Below, piece by piece: positions 15,926 through 24,247 of a stretch of DNA of 27,157 nucleotides. How positions within the stretch are numbered: position 1 is the stretch's first letter; every line of letters starts with the position of its first letter. The notes under the pieces were generated by a model. That model saw only the letters and a program-made list of their open reading frames with translations, made no database searches and was not told the origin of the DNA. Source of the stretch: CAMCVE01 sp039920645 (lineage in GTDB: Bacteria > Bdellovibrionota > UBA2428); contig JBDSDI010000120.1 in NCBI GenBank assembly GCA_039920645.1, positions 1-27,157 of the forward strand, written 5' to 3'. The translations under genes and the position numbers were made by a program.

Positions 15926-16447
15926 TTAGCGGGTTAGTTTTTGGATCGTTGCAACGGATTCGGGAGTGCCCGAAAGTTTCAGGGACGAGGTCGAATTTAC
16001 TGACCCACGCTCGAGGAAACGAACGGTAGCAATCCACTGATCGTCGGTGGGCTGTTTGCCAGTCATATCGTAAGGACGGACAAGCTCGATTTCGACGTTA
16101 GGGAAGTAACCGGTCGCAGCGTCTTCATCGTAAAGCTTAAGCTGACCTTTGATGATCATATTGCCCTTGTCGCTTGCAGATATTTCGCTGACGGGAATGA
16201 GATACTCGACAGGGTGAGCAGATTCTCTTTGGGGAAGAGAGACTTCGAGATTGAAACTGGTCGCCATCGCTTTTTTGCCGTCACGGCGATTCATGGTGAG
16301 AGTCACGTTCTGAGCGCCGGTGAAATACCCATCGGCTTGAACAACGTCCATCTGAGCTTCTTGGACCGGACGTTCCCAGTCAGGCGCGTAAACAGCGAAT
16401 GCCGGCAGGGAGAGAGCCAGAGCAAGAGTTGTAAGAATGGTTTTCAT
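15926..16447 (-). CDS. Secreted protein of unknown function
   Basis: I do not recognise the family. The 173-residue product has a signal peptide, MKTILTTLALALSLPAFA, probably cleaved after residue 18. The mature part (about 155 residues) is rich in alternating polar/hydrophobic stretches such as NVTLTMNRRDGKKA and SFNLEVSLPQ, suggesting beta structure, and has no cysteine. GGAGG lies upstream of the ATG at a good distance, and a strong terminator follows, so it is probably monocistronic. It is divergent from the LysR gene across 115 nt, an arrangement that often means the regulator controls the divergent gene. Confidence 0.75.
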   Translation of the reverse strand: MKTILTTLALALSLPAFAVYAPDWERPVQEAQMDVVQADGYFTGAQNVTLTMNRRDGKKAMATSFNLEVSLPQRESAHPVEYLIPVSEISASDKGNMIIKGQLKLYDEDAATGYFPNVEIELVRPYDMTGKQPTDDQWIATVRFLERGSVNSTSSLKLSGTPESVATIQKLTR

Positions 16448-16545
16448 GACGCGTTTCCTCCGTGAAACTTTAAGAGTTCGTTTGTTGAATACACTCTAAG
16501 ACCAAAAGTCCATAAGATAAAATTATTTGATTTAACCATTATACA

Positions 16546-16561
16546 TAAGTAAAACTACTTA
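16546..16561. promoter_or_regulatory. Inverted repeat abutting the LysR start codon
   Basis: TAAGTA (16546-16551) and TACTTA (16556-16561) are exact reverse complements with a 4-nt spacer, ending one base before the ATG of the LysR gene. No Shine-Dalgarno sequence is visible there. It could be an autoregulatory operator or, in mRNA, a hairpin limiting translation. Confidence 0.45.
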
Positions 16562-16562
16562 C

Positions 16563-17483
16563 ATGTTGACCGAGAATCTCAATCTGAACGAACTCCGTGT
16601 TTTTGCCACCGTCTTCCGCACGGGAGGCATGACCTCGGCTGCGGTGGAACTTCACCTCACTCAGTCGGGAGTCAGCCAACACATTTCCCGTCTCGAGACC
16701 GAACTCGGCGTGAAACTTTTTGACCGACTGAAGCGACGACTCTATCCGACCCCCGCAGCGCGCGAACTCTTCGAAGCGTGCCGTCAAGGCTTCGAAACTC
16801 TCGAGCGTACGCTGCTGAACATTAAAGGCGGAAAGGACGCGCTCGTCGGTACGCTCCGTCTCGGCATGCCTCAGGAATTCGGCGCGAGCGTCATCGCTCC
16901 GCTCCTCGGAGAGTTTGCGACCGAACATCCTGGACTCAAGTTCGAACTGCACTTCGAATATTCGCAAGCTATCCTTCAAGAACTTGTTCGAGGGGATCTC
17001 GACTTCGCATTCGTCGACGAATTTTCACGCCACCCTTCAGTCACCATCGAGCCCGTGTACAAAGAGATTCTCGATCTTTGTGTATCCAAGGAACTCCTTG
17101 CGAGCCTCGGGAAGCCCCAACATCGACGTGAGTACTATGAGAAGCTCGATTACCTTGACTATGAATCAGCTCATCCGTTGTGTTTGAAGTGGTTCCAGCA
17201 CCACCTCGGCACCGAAAGCTTGCGCCTCAACATGCGGGCGATCGTTCCCAGCATGCAGGGCATCTCGACGCTCATCGCGTCGCATATGGGCGCGGGCATC
17301 CTTCCACGTCACGTCAGCTGGCGCCTCCACAAACAGACGAGTATTCACGTCTTCCAAGCCAAGTCTGCCCCCCTGAGCAACACCATCGCTTTGGCCCAGA
17401 TCCAAGGGCGCACGAACAGCGTCGCCGTGACCCGTCTAGCGAAGTGGCTGAAATCGCGTCTGCTAAAAGCGAGCATCGAGTGA
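16563..17483 (+). CDS. LysR-family transcriptional regulator
   Basis: A 306-residue regulator of the usual LysR length. The N-terminal winged helix-turn-helix spans about residues 6-65, with MTSAAVELHLTQSGVSQHIS as recognition region and RLETELGVKLFDR directly after it. The effector-binding domain begins near VGTLRLGMPQEFGASVI and continues through ELVRGDLDFAFVD and GISTLIASHMGAGILP. The inducer is not predictable. The gene is divergent from the secreted protein at 15926-16447, which is a plausible target. The 115-nt spacer contains AT-rich sequence with a perfect inverted repeat directly before the start. No ribosome site is evident, so the start may be leaderless or atypical; the alternative is that translation begins slightly downstream. 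Confidence 0.92.
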   Translation: MLTENLNLNELRVFATVFRTGGMTSAAVELHLTQSGVSQHISRLETELGVKLFDRLKRRLYPTPAARELFEACRQGFETLERTLLNIKGGKDALVGTLRLGMPQEFGASVIAPLLGEFATEHPGLKFELHFEYSQAILQELVRGDLDFAFVDEFSRHPSVTIEPVYKEILDLCVSKELLASLGKPQHRREYYEKLDYLDYESAHPLCLKWFQHHLGTESLRLNMRAIVPSMQGISTLIASHMGAGILPRHVSWRLHKQTSIHVFQAKSAPLSNTIALAQIQGRTNSVAVTRLAKWLKSRLLKASIE

Positions 17484-17589
17484 AGCTCGAGCAAAAGTGA
17501 ACAAATTTTCGACAGAACTGCTCAAAGTCTGGTTATTGACTCCTTGCAACATCTCCCGTTAAACTCAGAGTTCATATCTGATGGGGATC

Positions 17590-17596
17590 AGGGGGG
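17590..17596 (+). promoter_or_regulatory. G-rich ribosome binding site favouring a TTG start
   Basis: AGGGGGG lies 5 nt before the in-frame TTG at 17602, whereas the upstream ATG at 17581 has no ribosome site within reach. Choosing TTG gives a standard signal peptide. The six-G run is also a potential slippage tract. Confidence 0.4.
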
Positions 17597-17601
17597 TATT
17601 T

Positions 17602-18603
17602 TTGAAAAATTTCCAATGGACGAGATCGTCCCTCATTCTGGGTGCGTTCACTGCGCTCAGTCTCTATGCAACTGAGAAAGATCACGACGGAGTCACATCC
17701 GCACCCCAACAACAGAACGGAGTGAAAAGCTCCGCTTCGAAAGAATTCATGGCACTCGAGCGCGACGCCAGCGGAAGTCTCGTGCGCACGATGGGCGAAA
17801 TGAATCGCAACGGCGTTCGCGAGACCTTCGTCAACTGGGACGAGGGGGCTTCGAACGCTGGACTCATCGGACAAGTGACCTGGGACTACTCCCCCTTCCG
17901 TCCCTCTGCCGGCATGCCCACGAATCCCCAAGACTTGGTCCAGCCCACGAAGCGCCGTATCTCTGAAGCCTTCGCGAACTTCCTCAACAAGAACATGAAA
18001 TTTTGTATCGCAGCAGCCTCCATGCCCGCGATGCAGTTGCACGTAACCAAAGCGATGGCCGCCATCAAGAAAGAATACGGGAGCGACTATAAAACCCAGT
18101 CTGGAAGCCACGGTCTCGTGATCGATATGGAAATGAAAAAGAGCGTCGGCGACTTCTTCTCAAAAAATGCCGATGCCATCAATAAAGAGGTTCAGAACAT
18201 CGCACAAGTGAAGCTCTTGCACCAAGGTATTGCGGGCGACGAGAGTCACCACGATACGAGCTACCACGCTGCGGACGCTATGCGCGCCATCGACATGTCG
18301 CACCTCCTGGTCGTAAAGAAGACCAAAAACGCCAAGGGAGAGACCGTCACCTCGACCAAGCTTTGGCAGCACAACGTCTCCTCGTATGCCGAACGCGCAG
18401 TGGATTCGGGCCAGGGCGATTCTCTTTCCGACGAGCAAATGGGCCAGCATGCGTTCTGGCAAGCTTACGGGGCGTGCCTCCAGCAAAAAGGCGGAGCGAT
18501 CATCTCTTACGACTCGCAGCACACCGGCGCAGGCATGAAACACCAAGGCCATATGCACGTCTCGCTTCCCTACGATCCTCCAGGCTCATACAATGAGAAA
18601 TAA
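17602..18603 (+). CDS. Secreted protein, possibly a divergent extensin-like/LAS metallopeptidase
   Basis: The 333-residue product begins MKNFQWTRSSLILGAFTALS, a signal peptide probably ending near SLYA. An ATG at 17581 would add seven residues. The C-terminal half resembles the extensin-like C domain of the LAS peptidase superfamily, which cleaves peptidoglycan crosslinks. SYHAADAMRAID gives a His222...Asp231 pair. FWQAYGACLQQKGG matches the family's conserved 'FL..R..AC..F' stretch. KHQGHMHVSL supplies an HxH motif (His317, His319). Two cysteines (135, 292) correspond to the disulfide common there. The first His-Asp spacing is two residues longer than in known members, so activity is unproven. 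It is followed 13 nt later by another secreted protein in the same operon. Confidence 0.6.
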   Translation: MKNFQWTRSSLILGAFTALSLYATEKDHDGVTSAPQQQNGVKSSASKEFMALERDASGSLVRTMGEMNRNGVRETFVNWDEGASNAGLIGQVTWDYSPFRPSAGMPTNPQDLVQPTKRRISEAFANFLNKNMKFCIAAASMPAMQLHVTKAMAAIKKEYGSDYKTQSGSHGLVIDMEMKKSVGDFFSKNADAINKEVQNIAQVKLLHQGIAGDESHHDTSYHAADAMRAIDMSHLLVVKKTKNAKGETVTSTKLWQHNVSSYAERAVDSGQGDSLSDEQMGQHAFWQAYGACLQQKGGAIISYDSQHTGAGMKHQGHMHVSLPYDPPGSYNEK

Positions 18604-18616
18604 GAAGGAGAGCACT

Positions 18617-19018
18617 ATGAAGAACGTTAAAAATTCCTTCGCGAAATCATTTTTGGCCCTGAGCTTCGTGCTTGCGGGCAGTGCGGTCATGGCGGATCAG
18701 TCTAAGGACCACGCGCCTGAAGACGAAAGCATCGAATCATCACTGAAGGTCGGCGTGATCGAAGACGTGGGTAACTATAAGTTACGCGTCGATCATTACG
18801 GCGAACCGGCGGCGATGCCTCTGCGTATCTCGCTGGAGCTCGACTGCGGCCCATCGAAGCGTCCCTTCGTCGCCTTCACCGACGTCACGGCATGTGGCGG
18901 CGGCGCCATCAAGAAAGATAAGAAGAACCTCGTACTGAGCTATCTCAAGCCCGATCAAAAATCGAAGTGTACGCGTAGCATCAGTGAAACGTTGGCTCTC
19001 GCCGACGTCTGCAAATAA
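18617..19018 (+). CDS. Small secreted cysteine-containing protein
   Basis: I do not recognise the family. The 133-residue product has a signal peptide, MKNVKNSFAKSFLALSFVLA, cleaved near VMA (residue 26). The mature part starts with an acidic stretch (DQSKDHAPEDESIESS), then a beta-like region with four cysteines (ELDCGP, TACGGG, SKCTRS, DVCK) that could form two disulfides. The ATG at 18617 is fixed by AAGGAG at 18605-18610, 6 nt upstream; an in-frame start at 18593 is less likely. It lies 13 nt after the putative LAS-type gene, so they form an operon and may work together in the periplasm. A strong terminator follows. Confidence 0.75.
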   Translation: MKNVKNSFAKSFLALSFVLAGSAVMADQSKDHAPEDESIESSLKVGVIEDVGNYKLRVDHYGEPAAMPLRISLELDCGPSKRPFVAFTDVTACGGGAIKKDKKNLVLSYLKPDQKSKCTRSISETLALADVCK

Positions 19019-19044
19019 GCTCTCCTTCAGTTCCCAGAAAATAA

Positions 19045-19079
19045 AAAACCCCGCTCTCATCATCGGAGAGCGGGGTTTT
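19045..19079 (+). terminator. Bidirectional intrinsic terminator
   Basis: AAAACCCCGCTCTC (19045-19058) pairs perfectly with GAGAGCGGGGTTTT (19066-19079), a 14-bp stem with a 7-nt loop. T-runs occur on both strands, so it ends the secreted-pair operon and the convergent M16 operon. Confidence 0.92.
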
Positions 19080-19100
19080 CGTATTCTGGTTGGACGCGAA

Positions 19101-20513
19101 CTATTCGTAGGCCTTCTGCGACAGCGTATCTTTCAGATTGATGATCTTAATTTTGTAATCCGGAAAGTTTTTTTCCAGAAGTGGCTTAAGCTCTTTCGAA
19201 TCTCCGATGACGACAATCACGCTCGAAGCCGAAGCCCACGAGTCGCGGAAATAGTTCGTCAGTTCATCGCGCGTAGCCTTCCAAGAGGAAGGTTCGCTTT
19301 TGGCGAATTCGGGACTGATGGTCCCTTCAACAACGGCCTGACGAAGCGCCAAGCGCGCCGAGACGGAGCTATTGTCGAGGATGTGACCGTAGCGGAAACT
19401 TTGCCACTGGCGGTTCCAGACATCGTCGGTGAGGACCTTAAAGACGTCGGCTTCGCCGTAAGCGGACTTCAGCAGATCCGAGATGACCTCGAGAGCTTCG
19501 GCATTCTTTTCGCGAACGGGGTTCGTGAGGAATCCAACGGCGGGTTTGCCCAGGTAGAACGGCTGAACGGGGGAGACGGTGTAGGCGAGACCACGCTTAT
19601 TGCGGATCTCGTCGCCGAAGTAAGATCCGAGGCCGCTGAAGCCGAGAATATGTCCGCCGAATTGCAGAGCAATTTCTTCCTTCATCGCCTTGGGGAAAGA
19701 GCGGAAAATGCCGTTCACGAAGACAATAGTCTGCGAACGTCCGGGCTTTTCGACGATGATCGCGTGCTTGGCCATGGGTTTGTCCGAAGCAAAGGCAGGA
19801 GACTTCACGAGCGAGCGGTCCAAAATACCCTTCTTGATGGCGCCCTGCTCGGGGAAGACCGCCTTGACCACATCGATGGCAAGATCTTCCTGGTTCTTCG
19901 GACCGACGTATCCAACCCAGACTTCGGGTTGTGCCATCACCTTTGACTGAACAGTTTTCTTCAGACCGTCGAGCGTGAGGACCTTAAGACCTTCGAGGAA
20001 GATCGGATAGAGTTTGAAATCCTGAATTCCCAAGAAACGACGGCCCGCGAGCGACGCAAGTCCCATGTCTTGGTCGAGCGACGCTTTCATCTGGGAATCG
20101 AGTTTGGACTTGGCGTTGTCGAAAGTCGCTTGATTGAGACGCGGGCGCGCCCAATTTTCGCGCAAGATTTTCAACAGCGGCTGGTAGTCGCGTCCTTCGA
20201 TGATCGGAAAGCTCAGCGACCACGAAGACGTTTCACGACCGACGCTGAATGCGACGCTCGCGCCGTAGGACGTGAGCTTATCCTGGAAAGCTTGTTTCTC
20301 GAGAGTTTCGGTTCCGTCCTCGATAATCTCGGAGTAGAGAGTCATCGCTGCAGCCTCGACCGGATCCTTGTTCAACGAACCGACGGGAAGAAGGACTTGC
20401 ATCGAGAAGAGAGGAAGCGGATCATATTCGCGATCGAAATAAACGGTGGCTTGAGCGGCGCGAACGGAAAAAAGTCCGCACGCGAGCATCAGGAACTTCG
20501 TTGAGCGATTCAT
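19101..20513 (-). CDS. M16 family peptidase-like protein, zinc motif lost
   Basis: The 470-residue product has a signal peptide (MNRSTKFLMLACGLFSVRAAQA) and the two-lobed M16 (pitrilysin/insulinase) fold. Where active members carry HxxEH, this protein reads GSLNKDPVEAAAMTLYSEII (about residues 46-65), so the catalytic motif is absent. The C-terminal lobe retains EIRNKRGLAYTVSP, the Arg/Tyr substrate-binding segment of inactive subunits. In mitochondrial processing peptidase and bacterial pairs, an inactive subunit works with an active one. That partner is the upstream gene, whose stop overlaps this ATG (ATGA, 20510-20513), implying coupled production at equal amounts. The location is probably periplasmic. 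Substrates are unknown. Confidence 0.88.
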   Translation of the reverse strand: MNRSTKFLMLACGLFSVRAAQATVYFDREYDPLPLFSMQVLLPVGSLNKDPVEAAAMTLYSEIIEDGTETLEKQAFQDKLTSYGASVAFSVGRETSSWSLSFPIIEGRDYQPLLKILRENWARPRLNQATFDNAKSKLDSQMKASLDQDMGLASLAGRRFLGIQDFKLYPIFLEGLKVLTLDGLKKTVQSKVMAQPEVWVGYVGPKNQEDLAIDVVKAVFPEQGAIKKGILDRSLVKSPAFASDKPMAKHAIIVEKPGRSQTIVFVNGIFRSFPKAMKEEIALQFGGHILGFSGLGSYFGDEIRNKRGLAYTVSPVQPFYLGKPAVGFLTNPVREKNAEALEVISDLLKSAYGEADVFKVLTDDVWNRQWQSFRYGHILDNSSVSARLALRQAVVEGTISPEFAKSEPSSWKATRDELTNYFRDSWASASSVIVVIGDSKELKPLLEKNFPDYKIKIINLKDTLSQKAYE

Positions 20514-21907
20514 TTTCTCACCAGCTTTCTCTTAAAGGGAGCGCTCTTCTTGGCGGGCTTGAGGATCACGCGCGTTTTGGAGCGCGTCTGCCAATCGGCC
20601 CATACGGCCTTCACTTGATCCAGGGTCACGCCTTTGATTTGATCCATGAACTTGAATCCGAACTCGGGATCTTTCGAGGTGACGGCGCTGAACGCCAGGT
20701 TCTCGGCGAGATCCATGGGTTCTCTAAGCTCGCCCAAGTGATAGGCGAGATAGAAGAGCTTGATGCCTTCGAGGCGTTCGGCGTTCATCCAAGCGGGAAA
20801 TTTCTTGAGCGCTTTGTCGTAGGACGTTTCGAGTTTCTCGACGCTGACCGAGGGATTGCCAACGATCTGAATCGACGCGAGTCCCGGATCGACGAGGAAG
20901 TAACAGGAGTCGTTTACGCTGCGAGCGATTTTCGTCTCGACGAGTTCATAGGTTAGGAAACCGAGTTTGGAATCCGCGAGCAAAGAGCAGAGAAGCATCT
21001 CGGCCGCATTCTGTGGATCACCGAGAGGACGCGTGAAAATACCGTCGGCCATGTAGACGCTTTCGGATTGCATCGGCAAGACGACGCGACGGTTCTTACG
21101 TTTGAGATTTTCGACGGGAACCTTGGGTTCGTTCCACTCTTCGCGCTTGAAGCCGCCGTAGTACTGATGCAGGGTCTTAAGCGCATCGGCCACGCTCACG
21201 TCGCCAACGATGGAGATCACCGCGCGGTTCGGAGCGTAGTATCGTTTATAGAACGCGAGTGCGTCCTGGAAGCTTGTCGCGTCTAAGTCTTCCTGCCAAC
21301 CGATCGGTCCAGTTTGGTAAGGATGAGTATCGAACGCCGCCTGCGCGAGTTCCCAGTAGAGTCGGCCTCCGGGCGTGTCTTCGGTGCGCATCTTGCGTTC
21401 CGAGATCACGGCGCCGCGTTCGGTCTTGAAGACGGTCTCGTTGATCTGAAGCTGACGCATGCGTTCGGATTCGAACTTCACAAGATCTCCAAAGACTTCC
21501 TTTGGCACCAGCTCATGATAAAGAGTCAAATCGAAACTCGTGTAAGCGTTGAAGCGATCGCCCCAACCCGAAAGCGTCTTAAAGGGCTCCGGAAAACTCG
21601 GCGTTCCACGGAACATCATGTGCTCGAAGAGGTGAGCGATGCCCGTCTTGCCTTGAACTTCGAAGCGCGAACCCACGTCGTATGCCGTGACATACGCGAT
21701 AACGTCCGTGTCGACTCGAGGTTGGATGAGAACCTTCAATCCCGAGGCTTCGTGAAGGTATTCGTAGACCTTCAGACCGGGAAGAGGTTCATAGCTGGCG
21801 ATCTGTTTGAAACCTTCGAAGCTTGCGGGAACTGCCGCCGACTTCGAATGGCTTGCACAGCCCGCAATTCCGATGGAAACGCAGAGAGACAAGAACAGTT
21901 TTTTCAT
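20510..21907 (-). CDS. M16 family zinc metallopeptidase, lipoprotein, active subunit
   Basis: The 465-residue protein starts with a lipoprotein signal, MKKLFLSLCVSIGIAGC, with Cys17 as the lipidation site; a start 9 codons earlier (21934) is rejected for that reason. The M16 inverted zinc motif is intact as HLFEH (His92, Glu95, His96), preceded by GSRFEVQGKTGIA. The third ligand is a glutamate in VISER about 74 residues downstream (Glu170). It should be a zinc protease in the periplasm, tethered to a membrane, hydrolysing peptides or small proteins. It overlaps the inactive partner gene by 4 nt, matching the usual active/inactive heterodimer. It lies 88 nt after nadD, with no terminator seen between them. 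Confidence 0.92.
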   Translation of the reverse strand: MKKLFLSLCVSIGIAGCASHSKSAAVPASFEGFKQIASYEPLPGLKVYEYLHEASGLKVLIQPRVDTDVIAYVTAYDVGSRFEVQGKTGIAHLFEHMMFRGTPSFPEPFKTLSGWGDRFNAYTSFDLTLYHELVPKEVFGDLVKFESERMRQLQINETVFKTERGAVISERKMRTEDTPGGRLYWELAQAAFDTHPYQTGPIGWQEDLDATSFQDALAFYKRYYAPNRAVISIVGDVSVADALKTLHQYYGGFKREEWNEPKVPVENLKRKNRRVVLPMQSESVYMADGIFTRPLGDPQNAAEMLLCSLLADSKLGFLTYELVETKIARSVNDSCYFLVDPGLASIQIVGNPSVSVEKLETSYDKALKKFPAWMNAERLEGIKLFYLAYHLGELREPMDLAENLAFSAVTSKDPEFGFKFMDQIKGVTLDQVKAVWADWQTRSKTRVILKPAKKSAPFKRKLVRK

Positions 21908-21995
21908 GTCTTCAGAGTTTAAGGCCCAAGCCAAGAGGCCACAATCGCGGCAACAAGTTAAAATACGGATGCCTCGCCCGCTAGGACACGCTCCG

Positions 21996-22637
21996 TCACA
22001 AGACGTTCAGGACTTCGGGGCAAAGCAGCGCTTTAAGACGTTCTTGCGTGGCGGGGGCATGCCGTCCCTCGAGAAGCTTGCGGATTTCGGTCGACGAAAC
22101 GTCGTGAATCTCAGGAACCAACAGGCGCCAGCGAGTCAATTTACGAAGATCATCAGGCACTTCGGTCATGAAGCTGCCATCCGTACGCGGGCCCCGGCGA
22201 AAAACCCAGACCTCTTTGACGATGCGAAGAAGTCGATCGACCTCTTTCCACCGACCCAGGTCCGGAAGGCTATCGTCACCGATGCAGAGAGCCCAGTTTT
22301 CGCCGGAACCAACGCTTTCGCGCAGCAACTCGGCCAAAGTGTCGACCGTATAACTCACGTGACCAAGATCGATCTCGCGCCATTCGACACGAAGTTTCGC
22401 GAGACCCTCAACCGCGCGTGCCTCGAGCGAGCTCTTCCAGGCTTCGATCAATTCACGCTTGAGGACCGCCGTCGGTTTAGAAAGAAAGGTCGCATCCTTG
22501 AGAGGATTCTGAAAAGTAGGAACGAGGTGAACGTAAGCGACGTCGGGATTTTTTAAGAGAGAGACGAGCATCTCGTCGTGTCCGCGGTGGGGCGGGAAAT
22601 AAGAACCGCCGAAGTAAACACGGAAACGGGAGATCAT
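21996..22637 (-). CDS. nadD: Nicotinate-nucleotide adenylyltransferase
   Basis: NadD transfers AMP from ATP to nicotinate mononucleotide, making deamido-NAD in the cytoplasm, the penultimate step of NAD synthesis. The 213-residue product has the nucleotidyl-transferase signature GGSYFPPHRGH at residues 10-20, including the HxGH pair. It also has YTVDTL (96-101), the IGDDSL...RW segment (119-130) and SSTEIR (181-186), the ATP-phosphate-binding motif. Length is typical. The start overlaps the obgE stop by 4 nt (ATGA, 22634-22637), so the two are translationally coupled. The rplU-rpmA-obgE-nadD order is widespread in bacteria. Its downstream neighbour here is the M16 pair rather than rsfS. Confidence 0.96.
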   Translation of the reverse strand: MISRFRVYFGGSYFPPHRGHDEMLVSLLKNPDVAYVHLVPTFQNPLKDATFLSKPTAVLKRELIEAWKSSLEARAVEGLAKLRVEWREIDLGHVSYTVDTLAELLRESVGSGENWALCIGDDSLPDLGRWKEVDRLLRIVKEVWVFRRGPRTDGSFMTEVPDDLRKLTRWRLLVPEIHDVSSTEIRKLLEGRHAPATQERLKALLCPEVLNVL

Positions 22638-23848
22638 GTCTCCTCTTCGTCTTCGAACTCTTCCTCGAAGTCTTCGACTTCCGACGGGTCTTCGTCCTCG
22701 ATGTCTTCCGCATCTTCGTCGATGGAAGGCTCGTCGAAGAGATTCATGTTACCGAAGCTGACGATCTGCGCGACTTGGTTCTCGTAAACGCGAGGGCCCA
22801 TCTCGAGAAGCACCTGACTCATGCGTTCTTTGAGCGTATCGAGACCGAAACCGCTCGCCGAAGAAATCACGAAAGTGCGACCGAGAAGATTTTCGATTTT
22901 TAGCTCTTCGATGAGTTCCGCAAGTCCCTTTTCCGCGAGATCCTCGCGAGCGGCAAGCGTTTCGAGACTCTCGGCAGCGGTGATGCCAAAAGCATCGGCT
23001 TTCGAGAGCGCAATGAAGAGCGGGCGCTTGGCGAGTTCTTCGGAGAAGGCGCGCATTTCGGTCACGAGAGTACGGAACTCTTCGCCGAGATTGCGACCCG
23101 TGTAAGGATCGAGATCGAGCAGCATAAGCAAAGCGCGCGTGCGTTCGGCGTGGCGCAGGAATTGGTGACCGAGACCCTTACCGTCGCTCGCGCCTTCGAT
23201 GATGCCAGGAATATCGGCGAGCACGAAGTCGACGCCACTGCCGCGCACGACGCCGAGATTCGGAACGAGCGTCGTGAAAGGATAATCGCCGATCTTGGGA
23301 CGAGCCGCGCTCCATTTGGAAATGAGCGTGCTCTTGCCTGCGTTCGGAAATCCGATGAGCGCTACGTCCGCGAGAAGTTTCAGCTCCATGCGAATTTTCA
23401 GCGCGCGCCCCGGCTCGCCGGGCTGGGCGTACTCGGGAGCCTGACGTACGGCCGTCGCAAATTCGATGTTACCGAGTCCGCCGCGTCCGCCACGAATGAG
23501 GAGAGCTTTTTTTCCGTCTTCGACGAGATCCGCGAGAAAAACTCCGGTCTCGGCATCGAAGACAAGAGTGCCTACGGGAACTTGAATGACGAGATCTTCG
23601 CCGTAGCGACCGTCTTTGCCGGCGCCGCCGCCTTTCACTCCATCTTCGGCCGCATAGCGGGAGATGTATTTGAAATCGAGAAGACTTTGGGCCTGAGTAG
23701 TCGCTACGAAATAGACGTCGCCGCCTTTCCCGCCATTACCACCGTCAGGTCCCATACGGGGACGATATTTTTCTCGACGGAAATGGACAGCCCCGGGCCC
23801 GCCATTACCCGATCGGACATCAACAACGACTTCGTCGATAAATTTCAT
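22634..23848 (-). CDS. obgE: Obg-family GTPase ObgE/CgtA
   Basis: An essential GTPase that binds the large ribosomal subunit and links ribosome assembly to growth. The 404-residue product has the glycine-rich Obg domain (about 1-158; GGNGGKGGDV, VKGGGAGKDG). A G domain follows with Walker A GFPNAGKST (166-174), G3 DIPG (212-215) and a G4 written SKAD (282-285) instead of NKxD. G5 is seen as ISSASG. The C-terminus is an acidic tail of about 35 Asp/Glu-rich residues rather than a full Obg C-terminal domain. AAGGAG lies upstream but 13 nt from the ATG, longer than usual. It is separated from rpmA by a terminator-like hairpin and coupled to nadD. Confidence 0.97.
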   Translation of the reverse strand: MKFIDEVVVDVRSGNGGPGAVHFRREKYRPRMGPDGGNGGKGGDVYFVATTQAQSLLDFKYISRYAAEDGVKGGGAGKDGRYGEDLVIQVPVGTLVFDAETGVFLADLVEDGKKALLIRGGRGGLGNIEFATAVRQAPEYAQPGEPGRALKIRMELKLLADVALIGFPNAGKSTLISKWSAARPKIGDYPFTTLVPNLGVVRGSGVDFVLADIPGIIEGASDGKGLGHQFLRHAERTRALLMLLDLDPYTGRNLGEEFRTLVTEMRAFSEELAKRPLFIALSKADAFGITAAESLETLAAREDLAEKGLAELIEELKIENLLGRTFVISSASGFGLDTLKERMSQVLLEMGPRVYENQVAQIVSFGNMNLFDEPSIDEDAEDIEDEDPSEVEDFEEEFEDEEET

Positions 23849-23896
23849 AAAAGCTTTCGAACTCCTTAGCTGAATCTAAGGGTTGTACCTAAAGAA

Positions 23897-23928
23897 AAAG
23901 GGCAGATCTCCTAAGAGACCTACCCTTT
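23897..23928 (-). terminator. Terminator-like hairpin between rpmA and obgE
   Basis: AAAGGG (23897-23902) pairs with CCCTTT (23923-23928), with additional inner pairs TCTC/GAGA and AG/CT around a CTAA loop. On the minus strand CCCTTTTTCTTT follows, as expected downstream of rpmA. It may reduce read-through to obgE. Confidence 0.65.
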
Positions 23929-23951
23929 GGTTTTTGAAAAATCGAAGAGGC

Positions 23952-24221
23952 TTAAGCCGAAGCCGTGGCGACGGGATTCACGACCACGCGGGTCGGCCCT
24001 TTGGAGTGCTTCTTAAATTCAATTTGTCCGTCGATCAGAGCGTAGAGCGTGTGATCACGGCCCATGCCGCAGTTCTTGCCCGCATGGAACTTGGTGCCGC
24101 GCTGACGAACGATGATTGTTCCTGCGGTGACGATTTGGCTGCCGAACGCTTTCACGCCGAGCATTTTGGGGTTGGAATCGCGACCGTTCTTGGTGCTACC
24201 GCCTGCTTTTTTTGATGCCAT
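23952..24221 (-). CDS. rpmA: 50S ribosomal protein L27
   Basis: L27 lies near the peptidyl-transferase centre and helps position tRNA. The 89-residue product begins MASKKAGGSTKNGRDSNPKM and continues with LGVKAFGSQIVTAGTIIVRQ and RGTKFHAGKNCGMGRDHTLY, all near-diagnostic for bacterial L27. There is no N-terminal cleavage extension of the Firmicutes type. AGGAGAG precedes the ATG. It follows rplU by 26 nt in one operon, the standard arrangement, and is followed by a hairpin terminator before obgE. Confidence 0.98.
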   Translation of the reverse strand: MASKKAGGSTKNGRDSNPKMLGVKAFGSQIVTAGTIIVRQRGTKFHAGKNCGMGRDHTLYALIDGQIEFKKHSKGPTRVVVNPVATASA

Positions 24222-24247
24222 GAGGAATACTCTCCTAAAACTCTTGC

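Noticed and set aside
17591..17596. Six-G run as a phase-variation tract
   Set aside because: Six bases is short for slippage-based switching and lies before the preferred TTG start, so it would not alter the frame of that product.
23150..23869. Plus-strand ORF (239 aa) opposite obgE
   Set aside because: ObgE motifs on the minus strand are decisive; no domain in this frame.
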